Below are positions 33,072-42,839 of a DNA stretch of 42,839 nucleotides, one piece after another. The DNA comes from Rickettsiales bacterium (lineage in GTDB: Bacteria; Pseudomonadota; Alphaproteobacteria; Rickettsiales; SXRF01): contig JAJTHB010000003.1 of assembly GCA_021299465.1 (NCBI GenBank), forward strand, positions 1 through 42,839. Direction: 5' to 3'. Under the pieces are notes generated by a model that was given only the letters and a program-made list of their open reading frames with translations, had not been told where the DNA came from and searched no databases. Numbering within the stretch: position 1 is the stretch's first letter; every line of letters begins with the position of its first letter. The position numbers were made by a program, and so were the translations under genes.

Positions 33072-34544
33072 ATGAAACAATCTAAAACTGCGCTAGATTG
33101 GCCTCTAAAAGGGGTAAGCCCTCCGGCGACTTGGGGCGCTCATGGAGAAATCAATGCATTGATCATTGGTAAAATTGAGGATTTGTGCTCTCGTTTATCA
33201 AACAAAAAAATACTGCCTGATAAATCCATAAATGTATTAATCGGCTGTGATTATGAACTGGAGCTAAAAGACATTGAAAGAATTACGCCGGAAATAGAGC
33301 AAGCACAACAGTCTCTTATTGAGCAAGCACCGAAAATTCGGGCATTCTTCGAAGAAAAATACAAGGCCGAGAAAAAGAAATCCCTTAGAGATATTATTGC
33401 AAATGACATTGCGCTGGTTGATCAGGGCGATGTACGGACTTTAGCAATTGGCAAATTACATCTCGATAAACAAAATGCACTTCAATATATGGGAGTGTAT
33501 GACAATTACCCCTATATTGAGCTTAGATTCACTCCCAAAGCGCCGGTGGAGTTTATAAACCAAATACATGAAACTATTTCTGGTTTAGAGAGCATAAGTA
33601 AAAAATACGGCTTTAATCTTATATTACGCAGACCTCATATCCACCTAAGCGCATGGCACGATGGCGAGAACCTAACGGCGATTGATTCACCCCAGAAGTT
33701 GGAACTGAATCAAAATGTCAGCGCATGGACATTAAAAATTTTGCATGAAGGGCTTCCTTCTTTTGTAGTTCCGGAAGATGCAACAGGAAACCTTAGGGCT
33801 GGGTTGGGCAAAACCAACTGTTTACGTATGTGCAAGGATCGTTACGAACAACGTCTTTCCAAGGATTATGGTACGGATCATATCGCCCTGAAAATACTGC
33901 TCTTACTCAGCGGGTTGTCTAAGGGCTTACAGCCTTCTTGTGAAGCTGAAATGGAACTTTCTCAAGTGATACCATCACGCGTCGTGCGGGGCTTACATGT
34001 CAGCGGAGCGCCTGATTTTTTAGCGACAGCCTTGAATACTTCGACAGTTGATTCTGAAAACAATATACGTGTTCCTGAAGATTATCTTGATGCGCGCGCT
34101 ATACGTATAAGAGGCGCCTTGCTTGGAAATGATCCTATGCGAGAGCTTGGAAGTATGAAAAAACCATGGGATCGCGAAAATATTCCTTTGCTGAAGCTTG
34201 ATTCAGGGGAAGTGATAAAACCCGAAGAAATTATGAAGCATTTAACAATAAACTCGCCGCAGACAGGAGTAATTGATCTGCCTAATTATAGTTATACGGA
34301 AAAAATGAAAGGCGACCCGATTGCGACATGTTTTGATGACATCCATGTAGAGCAAATATTTGATTCGGTGCAAAACGATGGGTATGTGACCCCATCATTT
34401 TTGTCTTCCGTTGAGCGTTTTTCTGGAAGCGAACTCCTAAAAGAAATGTGGGGTAATGAACTTCATGATAGCCTTATTGCTGCGATCAAAAAATCATACC
34501 TCAAATCGCCAGCGGGAGAAAGGTCGTTAATCCAACGCCCTTAA
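33072..34544 (+). CDS. Uncharacterised 490-aa protein
   Basis: I do not recognise the family. It has no signal peptide or membrane segment. Notable pieces: a central LILRRPHIHLSAWHDGENL (near residue 190) with paired His in H-x-H form preceded by YIELRFTPKAP, and a later NLRAGLGKTNCLRMCKDRYEQR. The arrangement of strand, H-x-H and Arg recalls metal-binding enzyme sheets such as those in glutamine-synthetase-like folds, but that is a guess. It is AT-rich compared with rpmE and dnaK beside it and stands alone. Like the 536-aa orphan it may be a recent arrival. Confidence 0.6.
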   Translation: MKQSKTALDWPLKGVSPPATWGAHGEINALIIGKIEDLCSRLSNKKILPDKSINVLIGCDYELELKDIERITPEIEQAQQSLIEQAPKIRAFFEEKYKAEKKKSLRDIIANDIALVDQGDVRTLAIGKLHLDKQNALQYMGVYDNYPYIELRFTPKAPVEFINQIHETISGLESISKKYGFNLILRRPHIHLSAWHDGENLTAIDSPQKLELNQNVSAWTLKILHEGLPSFVVPEDATGNLRAGLGKTNCLRMCKDRYEQRLSKDYGTDHIALKILLLLSGLSKGLQPSCEAEMELSQVIPSRVVRGLHVSGAPDFLATALNTSTVDSENNIRVPEDYLDARAIRIRGALLGNDPMRELGSMKKPWDRENIPLLKLDSGEVIKPEEIMKHLTINSPQTGVIDLPNYSYTEKMKGDPIATCFDDIHVEQIFDSVQNDGYVTPSFLSSVERFSGSELLKEMWGNELHDSLIAAIKKSYLKSPAGERSLIQRP

Positions 34545-34724
34545 ATTTGATAGACATCCGTAAAATAATCAGTCTTTTCTCAGCGCAGGTTCTGAATGTA
34601 TCTACCAGCCCCCACCACCCCTACCCTAGTTAATTTATGCAGCAGACTCGTAAATCAGCTAAAAACCCCTTGCCTTAAACCCGCCTTTGCGCTAACTAAC
34701 CCCTCCCTAAACAAGGATACGCAT

Positions 34725-35012
34725 ATGGCAAAGCAAGGCATTCACCCGGATTACCACAAAATCACCGTCCAGATGACGGATGGCACGAAATACGACACCT
34801 ACTCCACCTATGGCAAAGAGGGCGATGTGCTCCAGCTTGATGTAGATCCCAAAACCCATCCGGCATGGGTGGGCGGCGTGAATCTGCGTAAAACCGGCCA
34901 GATGGAAAAATTCCAGAACAAATTCGGCGCATTTGCGGCTGCATCCAGCGGTAAAGCAGCAAGCCCCAAAGCAGACGCCAAAACTGAAAAGAAAAAAGAA
35001 GATAAAAAATAA
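34725..35012 (+). CDS. rpmE: 50S ribosomal protein L31
   Basis: A 95-aa L31: [20 protein letters not shown], then [20 protein letters not shown]. The zinc-binding Cys pairs of C+ type L31 are absent, so this is a zinc-independent form, useful when zinc is low. The Lys/Ala-rich tail ([19 protein letters not shown]) extends past the usual end. The ATG at 34725 has AAGGA 8 bp upstream; the longer frame from 34596 is not supported. A terminator follows. Confidence 0.95.
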   Translation: MAKQGIHPDYHKITVQMTDGTKYDTYSTYGKEGDVLQLDVDPKTHPAWVGGVNLRKTGQMEKFQNKFGAFAAASSGKAASPKADAKTEKKKEDKK

Positions 35013-35034
35013 GCAGCAAGCTGCTTGGATTAGG

Positions 35035-35062
35035 AAAGGCGGGCTACATGCCTGCCTTTTTT
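35035..35062 (+). terminator. rpmE terminator
   Basis: AAAGGCGGGC (35035-35044) pairs with GCCTGCCTTT (one G-T pair), with loop TACAT, followed by TTT to 35062. A smaller hairpin AGCAG-CAAG-CTGCT lies directly after the stop codon. Confidence 0.8.
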
Positions 35063-35068
35063 ATTGCC

Positions 35069-35362
35069 TTACTCGGCAAGGTCGTTCTCACAAAGCTGCT
35101 GGATGGTCGCTTTGCGGCGCATGAAAGTAAAGAGAGCCTTTTCTAACTGCGGCCAGGAAAGCCCCGCCTCACCATCAAACTGATCGCCCGCGATAACAAA
35201 CACTTCCATCGCTTCTTCGTCAGTGAGCTCCGGCAGATGGTACTGCTCACATATAAAGCGCACATCCTGCACATGCCAGAGTTTATCAACGTAATAGCCA
35301 TTCGCTTTCAATAGGCCCCGTGCGGCTTCCACAATCTTTATTGTAACGATATTTTGTTTCAT
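35069..35362 (-). CDS. Uncharacterised 97-aa protein
   Basis: A small acidic cytosolic protein (KIVEAARGLLKANGYYVDKLWHVQDVRFICEQYHLPELTDEEAMEVF shown here only by character: two helices, then a DEEAMEVF stretch). No family is recognised. The ATG at 35362 has AGAGAGG 9 bp upstream; an ATG at 35371 directly abuts that sequence and is less likely. Convergent with rpmE and next to its terminator. Confidence 0.65.
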   Translation of the reverse strand: MKQNIVTIKIVEAARGLLKANGYYVDKLWHVQDVRFICEQYHLPELTDEEAMEVFVIAGDQFDGEAGLSWPQLEKALFTFMRRKATIQQLCENDLAE

Positions 35363-35400
35363 GACATACATCCTCTCTAAAGTTAGTGCGCGCGTTAATA

Positions 35401-35461
35401 AAGGTTAATTATTAAATAATAGTTAAAATATTAACCTTTCTAGCATTCTGATATTAACCTT
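35401..35461. repeat. ATTAACCTT repeats upstream of dnaK
   Basis: AAGGTTAAT (35401-35409) faces ATTAACCTT (35430-35438), and a third ATTAACCTT lies at 35453-35461. The gap between the divergent 97-aa gene and dnaK is AT-rich here; a regulator site is possible. Confidence 0.45.
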
Positions 35462-35491
35462 CTTTTTTTCTGGTCTTTTTTGGGGTCAGAT

Positions 35492-35519
35492 CTTGTCATT
35501 ATAAAAATCCCTCTTATAT
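35492..35519 (+). promoter_or_regulatory. RpoH-type heat-shock promoter of dnaK
   Basis: CTTG (35492-35495), 17 bp, CTTATAT (35513-35519). This fits the CTTG-N17-CYTATnT form of alphaproteobacterial sigma-32 promoters. The distance to the dnaK ATG is about 80 bp. Confidence 0.65.
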
Positions 35520-35599
35520 CACCATCATCAACCAAGATTGCATCCTATAAAGCCGGGTGTTTCCGGCGGCGGGGAAGCTGACACTAAAAGGAGATTATT

Positions 35600-37531
35600 A
35601 TGAGCAAAATCATTGGCATTGACCTTGGCACCACCAATAGCTGTGTTGCCATTATGGAAGGTTCGCAGGTGAAGGTGATTCATTCGCCGGAAGGGCGCAA
35701 CGTGGTGCCGTCGATTGTGGCGATGACGGAATCAGGCGAGCGCCTGGTTGGCGATTCGGCAAAGCGCCAAGCGGTCACCAATCCGGAGAACACGTTGTTT
35801 GCGATCAAGCGCCTGATCGGCCGCAATTTCAGCGACCCGATGGTGAAAAAAGATATGGGTCTTGTTCCCTATAAAATCGTGCAGGCGGATAATAAAGATG
35901 CATGGGTGGAAGTGCGCGGCGAGAAATTTTCGCCGTCGCAGATCTCGGCCTTCATCCTCACCAAAATGAAAGAAGTGGCCGAGGCCTATCTCGGCGAAAA
36001 AGTTTCGCAGGCGGTCATCACGGTGCCCGCATACTTTAACGACGCGCAGCGCCAAGCCACCAAAGACGCTGGCCGCATCGCCGGTCTTGAAGTGCTTCGT
36101 ATCATCAACGAGCCGACGGCAGCCGCGCTTGCTTACGGCCTTGATAAAGACAAGAAGAAAGGCCACACCGTCGCCGTGTATGACCTTGGCGGTGGCACGT
36201 TTGACGTGTCGATCCTCGAGATTGATGACGGCGTATTTGAAGTAAAAGCGACCAATGGCGACACGTTCCTTGGCGGTGAAGACTTCGACATGCGCATTAT
36301 TGATTTTCTTGCGGATGAATTTAAACGCGATCAAGGGATCGATCTGCGTAATGACAAGCTGGCACTTCAGCGCCTGAAAGAAGCCGCTGAAAAAGCAAAA
36401 ATCGAGCTTTCCAGCAGCCTGCAGACCGATGTGAACCTGCCGTTCATTACGGCGGATGCTTCAGGTCCGAAACACATGAACATCAAGCTCACCCGCGCTA
36501 AACTTGAATCGATCGTGGATGATCTGATCGCCAAGACCATTGCGCCGTGCGCAAACGCGCTGAAAGATGCGGGCCTCAAAGCCTCCGACATTGATGAAGT
36601 AATTCTGGTTGGCGGTATGACGCGTATGCCGAAAGTCATTGAAAAAGTGAAAGAATTCTTCGGCAAAGAACCGCATAAAGGCGTGAACCCCGACGAGGTG
36701 GTGGCGATGGGTGCGGCCATTCAAGGCGCAGTGCTCAGGGGCGACGTGAAGGACGTGCTGCTGCTCGACGTGACACCGCTGAGCCTCGGCATCGAAACGC
36801 TCGGCGGCGTATTTACGCGCCTGATCGATCGCAACACCACGATCCCAACCAAAAAATCGCAGGTGTTTTCGACGGCCGATGACAACCAGACGGCGGTCAC
36901 CATACGTGTATTCCAGGGCGAGCGCGAGATGGCGGCAGACAACAAACTACTAGGCCAGTTCGATCTGGTGGGCATCCCCCCTTCCCCACGCGGCATGCCG
37001 CAGATTGAAGTGACGTTCGATATTGATGCAAACGGCATTGTAAATGTCTCAGCCAAAGATAAAGCCACCGGCAAAGAGCAGCAAATCCGTATTCAGGCAA
37101 GCGGTGGCCTGTCTGACGCCGATATTGAAAAAATGGTGAAGGAAGCGCAGGCAAACGCCGAGGCGGATAAAAAACGCCGCGCGCAGGTGGAAGCGAAAAA
37201 CCAGGCAGAAAGCCTGATTCACTCAGCCGAGAAAAATTTAAAAGAGCATGGTGATAAAATTCCGGCCGCAGATAAAGAGGCGATCGAGAAAGATATTGCG
37301 GCGCTGAAAGAAACGCTCGGCTCCGACGATACCGCCAAAATCGAAGAACGTACACAGGCGCTCACCCAGTCCTCGATGAAAATGGGCGAGGCAATCTACA
37401 AAGCTGAGCAAGCCAAAGCGCAAGCCTCGGGCGATAATGCGGGCAACGGCGATTCGTCTGGCAGTACCAACGACAATGTCGTGGATGCGTCCTATGAAGA
37501 AGTGGATGAGAATAAGAAAAAAAATGGGTAA
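35600..37531 (+). CDS. dnaK: Chaperone DnaK (Hsp70)
   Basis: A 643-aa Hsp70. The ATPase domain opens with [17 protein letters not shown] and has the [13 protein letters not shown] and [13 protein letters not shown] signatures and [11 protein letters not shown]. The linker [19 protein letters not shown] begins the substrate domain, and the helical lid follows (EIEKMV onward). The C-terminus ends [17 protein letters not shown], with a few residues beyond the usual EEV. It folds proteins together with DnaJ and GrpE. AAAGGAG precedes the ATG; an RpoH-type promoter lies about 80 bp upstream. Confidence 0.99.
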   Translation: MSKIIGIDLGTTNSCVAIMEGSQVKVIHSPEGRNVVPSIVAMTESGERLVGDSAKRQAVTNPENTLFAIKRLIGRNFSDPMVKKDMGLVPYKIVQADNKDAWVEVRGEKFSPSQISAFILTKMKEVAEAYLGEKVSQAVITVPAYFNDAQRQATKDAGRIAGLEVLRIINEPTAAALAYGLDKDKKKGHTVAVYDLGGGTFDVSILEIDDGVFEVKATNGDTFLGGEDFDMRIIDFLADEFKRDQGIDLRNDKLALQRLKEAAEKAKIELSSSLQTDVNLPFITADASGPKHMNIKLTRAKLESIVDDLIAKTIAPCANALKDAGLKASDIDEVILVGGMTRMPKVIEKVKEFFGKEPHKGVNPDEVVAMGAAIQGAVLRGDVKDVLLLDVTPLSLGIETLGGVFTRLIDRNTTIPTKKSQVFSTADDNQTAVTIRVFQGEREMAADNKLLGQFDLVGIPPSPRGMPQIEVTFDIDANGIVNVSAKDKATGKEQQIRIQASGGLSDADIEKMVKEAQANAEADKKRRAQVEAKNQAESLIHSAEKNLKEHGDKIPAADKEAIEKDIAALKETLGSDDTAKIEERTQALTQSSMKMGEAIYKAEQAKAQASGDNAGNGDSSGSTNDNVVDASYEEVDENKKKNG

Positions 37532-37534
37532 TTA

Positions 37535-37611
37535 GGTTGTATGGGGATAAGGTTATAAGGGATTTCCCTTTTCCTTTCCCCAAAACCCTGTACCCCAATA
37601 ACCCTGCAACC
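37535..37611 (+). other. Hairpin in the dnaK-dnaJ gap
   Basis: An inner stem AAGGGA (37557-37562) / TCCCTT (37565-37570) lies in an outer pairing of GGGGATAAGG (37543-37552) with CCTTTCCCC (37573-37581). GGTTG (37535) and CAACC (37607) could close it further. It may slow or partly end transcription to keep DnaK above DnaJ. Confidence 0.5.
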
Positions 37612-37621
37612 ATCCCTTCCC

Positions 37622-38758
37622 ATGCCCCGCGATTTTTACGAGATACTCGGTGTTTCCAAGACTGCCTCGGCTGATGAGCTGAAGAAGGCTTATCGCAAAC
37701 TCGCCATGCAGCATCATCCGGATAAAAACCCGGGCGATAAGAAGGCGGAAGAAAAATTCAAAGAGATTTCGCACGCTTATGATATTCTCTCTGATGAGCA
37801 GAAGCGCGCGGCTTATGATCGCTACGGCCATGATGCGTTCACGCAGGGTGGCATGGGCGGCGCCGGGGGTGGTGCGGGCGGGTTTGATTTTTCAGCTTCC
37901 GGCTTTGCCGATATTTTCGAAGATTTGTTTGGCATGGGTGGTGGCGGACGCGAGCGCCAACCGTCAGGCCCTGCGCGCGGCGCCGATCTGCGCTATAATC
38001 TTTCCATCTCGCTCGAAGATGCTTTCAAAGGCAAACAAGAAACGATCAAGGTAGCAACGGCAGTTGCTTGTGAACCATGCAGCGGCAGTGGTGGTGAGAA
38101 AGGAAGTGCACCAGTTACCTGCACTACCTGCAACGGTGCCGGCCGCATCCGCATGAGTCAGGGATTCTTTACCATGGAACGCACCTGCACCAGCTGCGGT
38201 GGCACGGGCAAGGTCATCAAAAATCCGTGCAAGAGCTGTGCTGGCTCCGGCCGCGTGCGTAAGGAAAAGACGCTCTCGGTGAATATCCCTGCCGGCGTCG
38301 AGGAAGGCACACGCATTCGCCTCAGCAATGAAGGAGAAGTTGGTGCGCGCGGCGGGCCAGCGGGCGATCTTTATATTTTTATCACGGTTGCCGAACATTC
38401 GCTTTTCAAGCGTGATGGCGCTGATATTCACTGCTCCATCCCCATCCCCATGACCACGGCAGCGCTTGGCGGAAGCATTGAAGCGCCAACCATCGACGGC
38501 ACGCGAGTGAAGGTGAACATCCCCGAAGGAACCCAGTCCGGCCACCAGATGCGCCTGCGCGGAAAAGGCATGAGCGTGCTGCGCAGTGGGCATCGCGGTG
38601 ACATGTACATCCATACGCAGGTGGAAACCCCTGTAAAGTTGAATAAAAAGCAAAAAGAGCTGCTCAAGGAATTTGAAACCTCCGGCGGCCATACCAGCCC
38701 CGAGTCCGAGGGCTTCTTTGCAAAAGTCAAAGAATTCTGGGATGATTTAAAGGAATGA
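37622..38758 (+). CDS. dnaJ: Co-chaperone DnaJ (Hsp40)
   Basis: A 378-aa type I J-protein. The J-domain has HPD at residues 32-34 and starts [14 protein letters not shown] Gly/Phe-rich region follows ([15 protein letters not shown]). The zinc-binding domain has four C-x2-C-x-G-x-G repeats ([32 protein letters not shown]). The C-terminal client domains end with [14 protein letters not shown]. It stimulates DnaK ATPase and delivers clients. No Shine-Dalgarno is obvious before the ATG. Its stop overlaps the sugE start by ATGA. Confidence 0.98.
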   Translation: MPRDFYEILGVSKTASADELKKAYRKLAMQHHPDKNPGDKKAEEKFKEISHAYDILSDEQKRAAYDRYGHDAFTQGGMGGAGGGAGGFDFSASGFADIFEDLFGMGGGGRERQPSGPARGADLRYNLSISLEDAFKGKQETIKVATAVACEPCSGSGGEKGSAPVTCTTCNGAGRIRMSQGFFTMERTCTSCGGTGKVIKNPCKSCAGSGRVRKEKTLSVNIPAGVEEGTRIRLSNEGEVGARGGPAGDLYIFITVAEHSLFKRDGADIHCSIPIPMTTAALGGSIEAPTIDGTRVKVNIPEGTQSGHQMRLRGKGMSVLRSGHRGDMYIHTQVETPVKLNKKQKELLKEFETSGGHTSPESEGFFAKVKEFWDDLKE

Positions 38759-39081
38759 GCGCCGCGTGGATTCAGCTTATACTTGCTGGACTGCTCGAAA
38801 TCGTCTGGGCGATTGGCATTAAATATACCGAAGGTTTCACCAAGCTCTGGCCGAGCCTCATCACCGGCGCGGCGATGGTGGCAAGTTTTTACCTGCTGGC
38901 ACAGGCGATCAAGGTGATTCCGGTCGGCACAGCTTACGCCGTGTGGGTGGGCATTGGCGCGTCTGGCGTTGCGCTGGTCAGCATGGTGCTTTTTAAAGAA
39001 CCAGCGACCATGATTCGCCTAGTTTGCATTGCGCTGATTGTTGGCGGTGTGGTAGGGCTGAAACTGGCTGAAATTCGCTAA
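38755..39081 (+). CDS. sugE: SMR-family guanidinium/quaternary-ammonium exporter (SugE/Gdx)
   Basis: A 108-aa four-helix small multidrug-resistance protein. The membrane-embedded Glu of helix 1 ([19 protein letters not shown]) and the [14 protein letters not shown] motif of helix 3 are the SugE/Gdx markers. These dimers export guanidinium in exchange for protons. It is coupled to dnaJ by a 4-bp overlap, so heat-shock transcription should reach it. No guanidine riboswitch is seen in front. A terminator follows at 39080-39111. Confidence 0.92.
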   Translation: MSAAWIQLILAGLLEIVWAIGIKYTEGFTKLWPSLITGAAMVASFYLLAQAIKVIPVGTAYAVWVGIGASGVALVSMVLFKEPATMIRLVCIALIVGGVVGLKLAEIR

Positions 39082-39111
39082 GACCAGCCAACTGATTTAA
39101 TTGGTCTTTTT
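39080..39111 (+). terminator. Terminator after sugE
   Basis: AAGACCA (39080-39086) pairs with TGGTCTT (39102-39108), then TTT. An inner CCAA/TTGG pair is possible. It starts at the sugE stop. Confidence 0.75.
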
Positions 39112-39156
39112 GAGTGAGTTTCTAATTCTAACTACCAAAAAATGTGAACTACAACC

Positions 39157-40335
39157 ATGTATAAGCTAAGCCTCCTCAAAAAAATCTCTCTGGTACTTGT
39201 ATTTATAGCATTGCTCGGGGCGTCCTTTTTAGCCGGAGCTTATCAGCATCGAACGAATGCCTGGCCGTTTGGCAGGGGTATGTTCAGCGGTGCCTATGAT
39301 ACAATCAATAAAGAACAGATTGAAAAGCAGAAGCAAGCAATACTCAGCGCGGATAGTGGTCGTCATCACGATTTAGCTGGGAATAGTTTTACCGATCCGG
39401 CCATCATCAAGAAGCAGCTGCTGCGATCCAATAACAGCCTAAGTTATCTTTATGACGATCTGCCTTTCATGATGGTTGTCGACCCATCCTATTGCGCTGC
39501 ACTGGAGACGATTTTTATTAAAAACTTCAGCGCCCATCGTATGCAGTGCTTCCGGATTTACTATCAGAATTTTGAGTTTGATACTTATGTGGTTAGAATT
39601 TTTTCTAACACGCAGACACCTGATAATAAAAAACTAATTATCTATAATCATGGTCATGACGGACATGATGCGATTGCAGAATACGCGCGGATATTCCTTC
39701 ATGAAAGATTGGCTAAAGGAACTGACCTGCTTATTACCTCAATGCCATTGACTGGCTTTAATAATAATGCAGGGCGGGTGTTTAACGTCAAAACTCATGA
39801 CGGTGTCGCCACATGGGATTTTAAGAAAGCGCAAGTTACGCATGAACTTTTTGAGTTTTTAGATACTGGTCGCTCACACTACATGCGCTTTTTTATAGAT
39901 AGCGCCGTTTTACCAATGCTGCATCTAAAGGATGAATATAACTCAGTAAGCTATCTTGGTCTTTCCGGCGGCAGTGCAACCGGTTTACCTGCCTGCAACG
40001 TTCTTAAAGATCGCCTTGCGCACTGCATACTTATTGCGGGTTTGCTACCTACCAACCTTCGCTCAAACTACAAAACCGTCGGCCATGCGGAAGAAATCAG
40101 TACCGCCTACTACTCAAAAAACCCTGTGATGCAAACACTTCGTGAACTTTCAGAAAGCCGTGTCAAAGTCCATATGATTTATAATGATGAGGATGATTGC
40201 TGTTTTGATAAAGAATCCGCTGTCCCATTCAAGGAACTGGTTAAACGCGAAGAATTAAACATCGATTTCAGGATTGTTGCATCAAAGCAGCACGGCTATA
40301 ATCCGGATATGGTGGCCAATATCCTTGATAAATAA
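39157..40335 (+). CDS. Membrane-anchored alpha/beta-hydrolase-like protein of unknown function
   Basis: A 392-aa protein with an N-terminal signal anchor (KISLVLVFIALLGASFLAGAY, about residues 9-29) and a large soluble domain, probably periplasmic. The fold markers are: IIYNHGHDGHDA as the oxyanion-hole strand, GLSGGSATG as the nucleophile elbow (G-x-S-G-G), NDEDDCCFDKES for the acid, and SKQHGYNPD with the final His. The substrate is unknown. Gene and codon makeup is more AT-rich than dapB. It follows the sugE terminator and has its own weak start without a clear Shine-Dalgarno. Confidence 0.72.
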   Translation: MYKLSLLKKISLVLVFIALLGASFLAGAYQHRTNAWPFGRGMFSGAYDTINKEQIEKQKQAILSADSGRHHDLAGNSFTDPAIIKKQLLRSNNSLSYLYDDLPFMMVVDPSYCAALETIFIKNFSAHRMQCFRIYYQNFEFDTYVVRIFSNTQTPDNKKLIIYNHGHDGHDAIAEYARIFLHERLAKGTDLLITSMPLTGFNNNAGRVFNVKTHDGVATWDFKKAQVTHELFEFLDTGRSHYMRFFIDSAVLPMLHLKDEYNSVSYLGLSGGSATGLPACNVLKDRLAHCILIAGLLPTNLRSNYKTVGHAEEISTAYYSKNPVMQTLRELSESRVKVHMIYNDEDDCCFDKESAVPFKELVKREELNIDFRIVASKQHGYNPDMVANILDK

Positions 40336-40378
40336 GCTAAATACTGCCATCGTTGTTCCAACCAATTGAGTATTACTT

Positions 40379-41151
40379 ATGTCATCCATTGTTAAGTTAG
40401 CGATTAATGGTGCCAGCGGACGCATGGGACAGACGCTGATTAAGGCTGCAATGCATGATGCACGTTTTTCACTGGTGGCGGCCAGCGAGCGAGCCGAAGC
40501 ATTATCCTTACTGAGCCTAGATGAGTCGATTGCTCTAGTTACTAGCCCGCAGGAGCTGATGGCAAAAGCCGAAGCAGTGATCGATTTTACTACCCCCTCT
40601 TCTTCCCTCGCACTTGCCGAGGTCGCAGCAAGCAGAGGCGGCATCCATATCATCGGCACCACCGGATTTTCAGCTAGCGAGCAGCATAAGATTGCCGAGC
40701 TGGCAAAGCATGCGCGCATCGTGCAATCGGGTAATTTCTCGCTGGGCGTCAATCTGCTGTCGGCACTGGTAGAGCAAGCGGCAAAAGCACTCGATGATCA
40801 CTACGATATTGAGCTCTTCGAAATGCACCATAAGCATAAGAAAGACGCCCCCAGCGGTACCGCACTCATGCTTGGTCGCTCAGCAGCAAAAGGACGCAGT
40901 GTAGATTTTGACAGCAAGAAAAAGCTGGATCGTGATGGTGAGCGTCGCCCTGGCGATATTGGTTTTTCAGTAGCGCGCGGCGGCGATGTGGTGGGCATCC
41001 ATGATGTCATGTTTGCCGGGCCTGGTGAAACGATCACGCTGTCACATCAAGGGTTTGATCGCAGCATCTACGCCAATGGAGCACTGGCCGCCGCACTCTG
41101 GGCTAAAAACCAGAAGCCCGGGCTTTACTCGATGCGCGATGTGCTTGGCTT

Positions 41152-41155
<4 letters not shown>
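40379..41155 (+). CDS. dapB: 4-hydroxy-tetrahydrodipicolinate reductase
   Basis: A 258-aa DapB, which reduces 4-hydroxy-tetrahydrodipicolinate with NAD(P)H on the way to lysine and diaminopimelate for the cell wall. The nucleotide loop is INGASGRMGQTLI, the second signature IIGTTGFS, the active-site region FEMHHKHKKDAPSGTAL contains the catalytic His and Lys. dnaK-dnaJ-dapB neighbourhood is known in alphaproteobacteria; here two genes sit between. Its last 3 bases overlap the convergent histidine kinase stop. Confidence 0.97.
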
Positions 41156-42834
<1,679 letters not shown>

Positions 42835-42839
42835 GTGCG

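Overview
The window looks like a chromosomal segment of an alphaproteobacterium with mid GC content. The reasons are the order dnaK-dnaJ-sugE-dapB, a SigF/NrsF-type sigma/anti-sigma pair, a zinc-less L31 and a CTTG-N17-CTTATAT heat-shock promoter before dnaK. I cannot name a genus. A perfect 16-bp ParB-binding palindrome (parS) at 1033-1048 suggests this part of the chromosome lies in the origin-proximal domain.

Layout. 1-5503: the 3' end of isocitrate lyase, parS, a Rieske oxygenase, a succinate-semialdehyde-type dehydrogenase, a small lipoprotein and a 536-aa orphan. 5504-10790: a copper/metal-stress module made of an ECF sigma factor, its NrsF anti-sigma, a TetR regulator, a secreted Cys-repeat peptide of the bufferin/oxazolin kind, one polypeptide that fuses the MNIO (DUF692) modification enzyme to its DUF2063 partner, and DoxX. 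A hairpin separates the peptide gene from the enzyme gene. 11050-11850: an orphan membrane protein gene framed by a 12-bp inverted repeat.

12083-31501: a 19.4-kb integrative island in the 3' half of tRNA-Ser(UGA). A 58-bp perfect direct repeat marks both ends, and each end carries the same TGTCCCA-N4-TGTCCCA pair inside. Cargo, left to right: hipB-hipA, abiEi-abiEii, a putative HTH protein, a HipB-like regulator, an excisionase-like HTH gene translationally coupled to hsdR-hsdS-hsdM, a RecB-like nuclease, DUF3768, a DUF1376 replication-like protein, an AlpA-like protein, an unknown, and a tyrosine integrase broken by one in-frame TGA. Next to the tRNA lie a flavin oxidoreductase, a cytochrome b561-like protein and a P1B-type metal ATPase. 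It is mainly a defence and stress island, probably no longer able to mobilise itself.

31534-42839: degenerate tandem copies of the tRNA-Ser 5' half, a DUF533 protein, a CAU tRNA, a 490-aa orphan, rpmE, a small unknown, dnaK, dnaJ, sugE, an alpha/beta-hydrolase-like protein, dapB and a membrane histidine kinase.

The best candidate for a little-described system is the SigF/NrsF/TetR-controlled bufferin-like operon with the fused MNIO-DUF2063 enzyme. Also worth a look are a 36-bp promoter-like repeat present three times in the island and a dense palindrome cluster at 16483-16590. All calls come from reading the sequence and recalled family knowledge; no searches were run.
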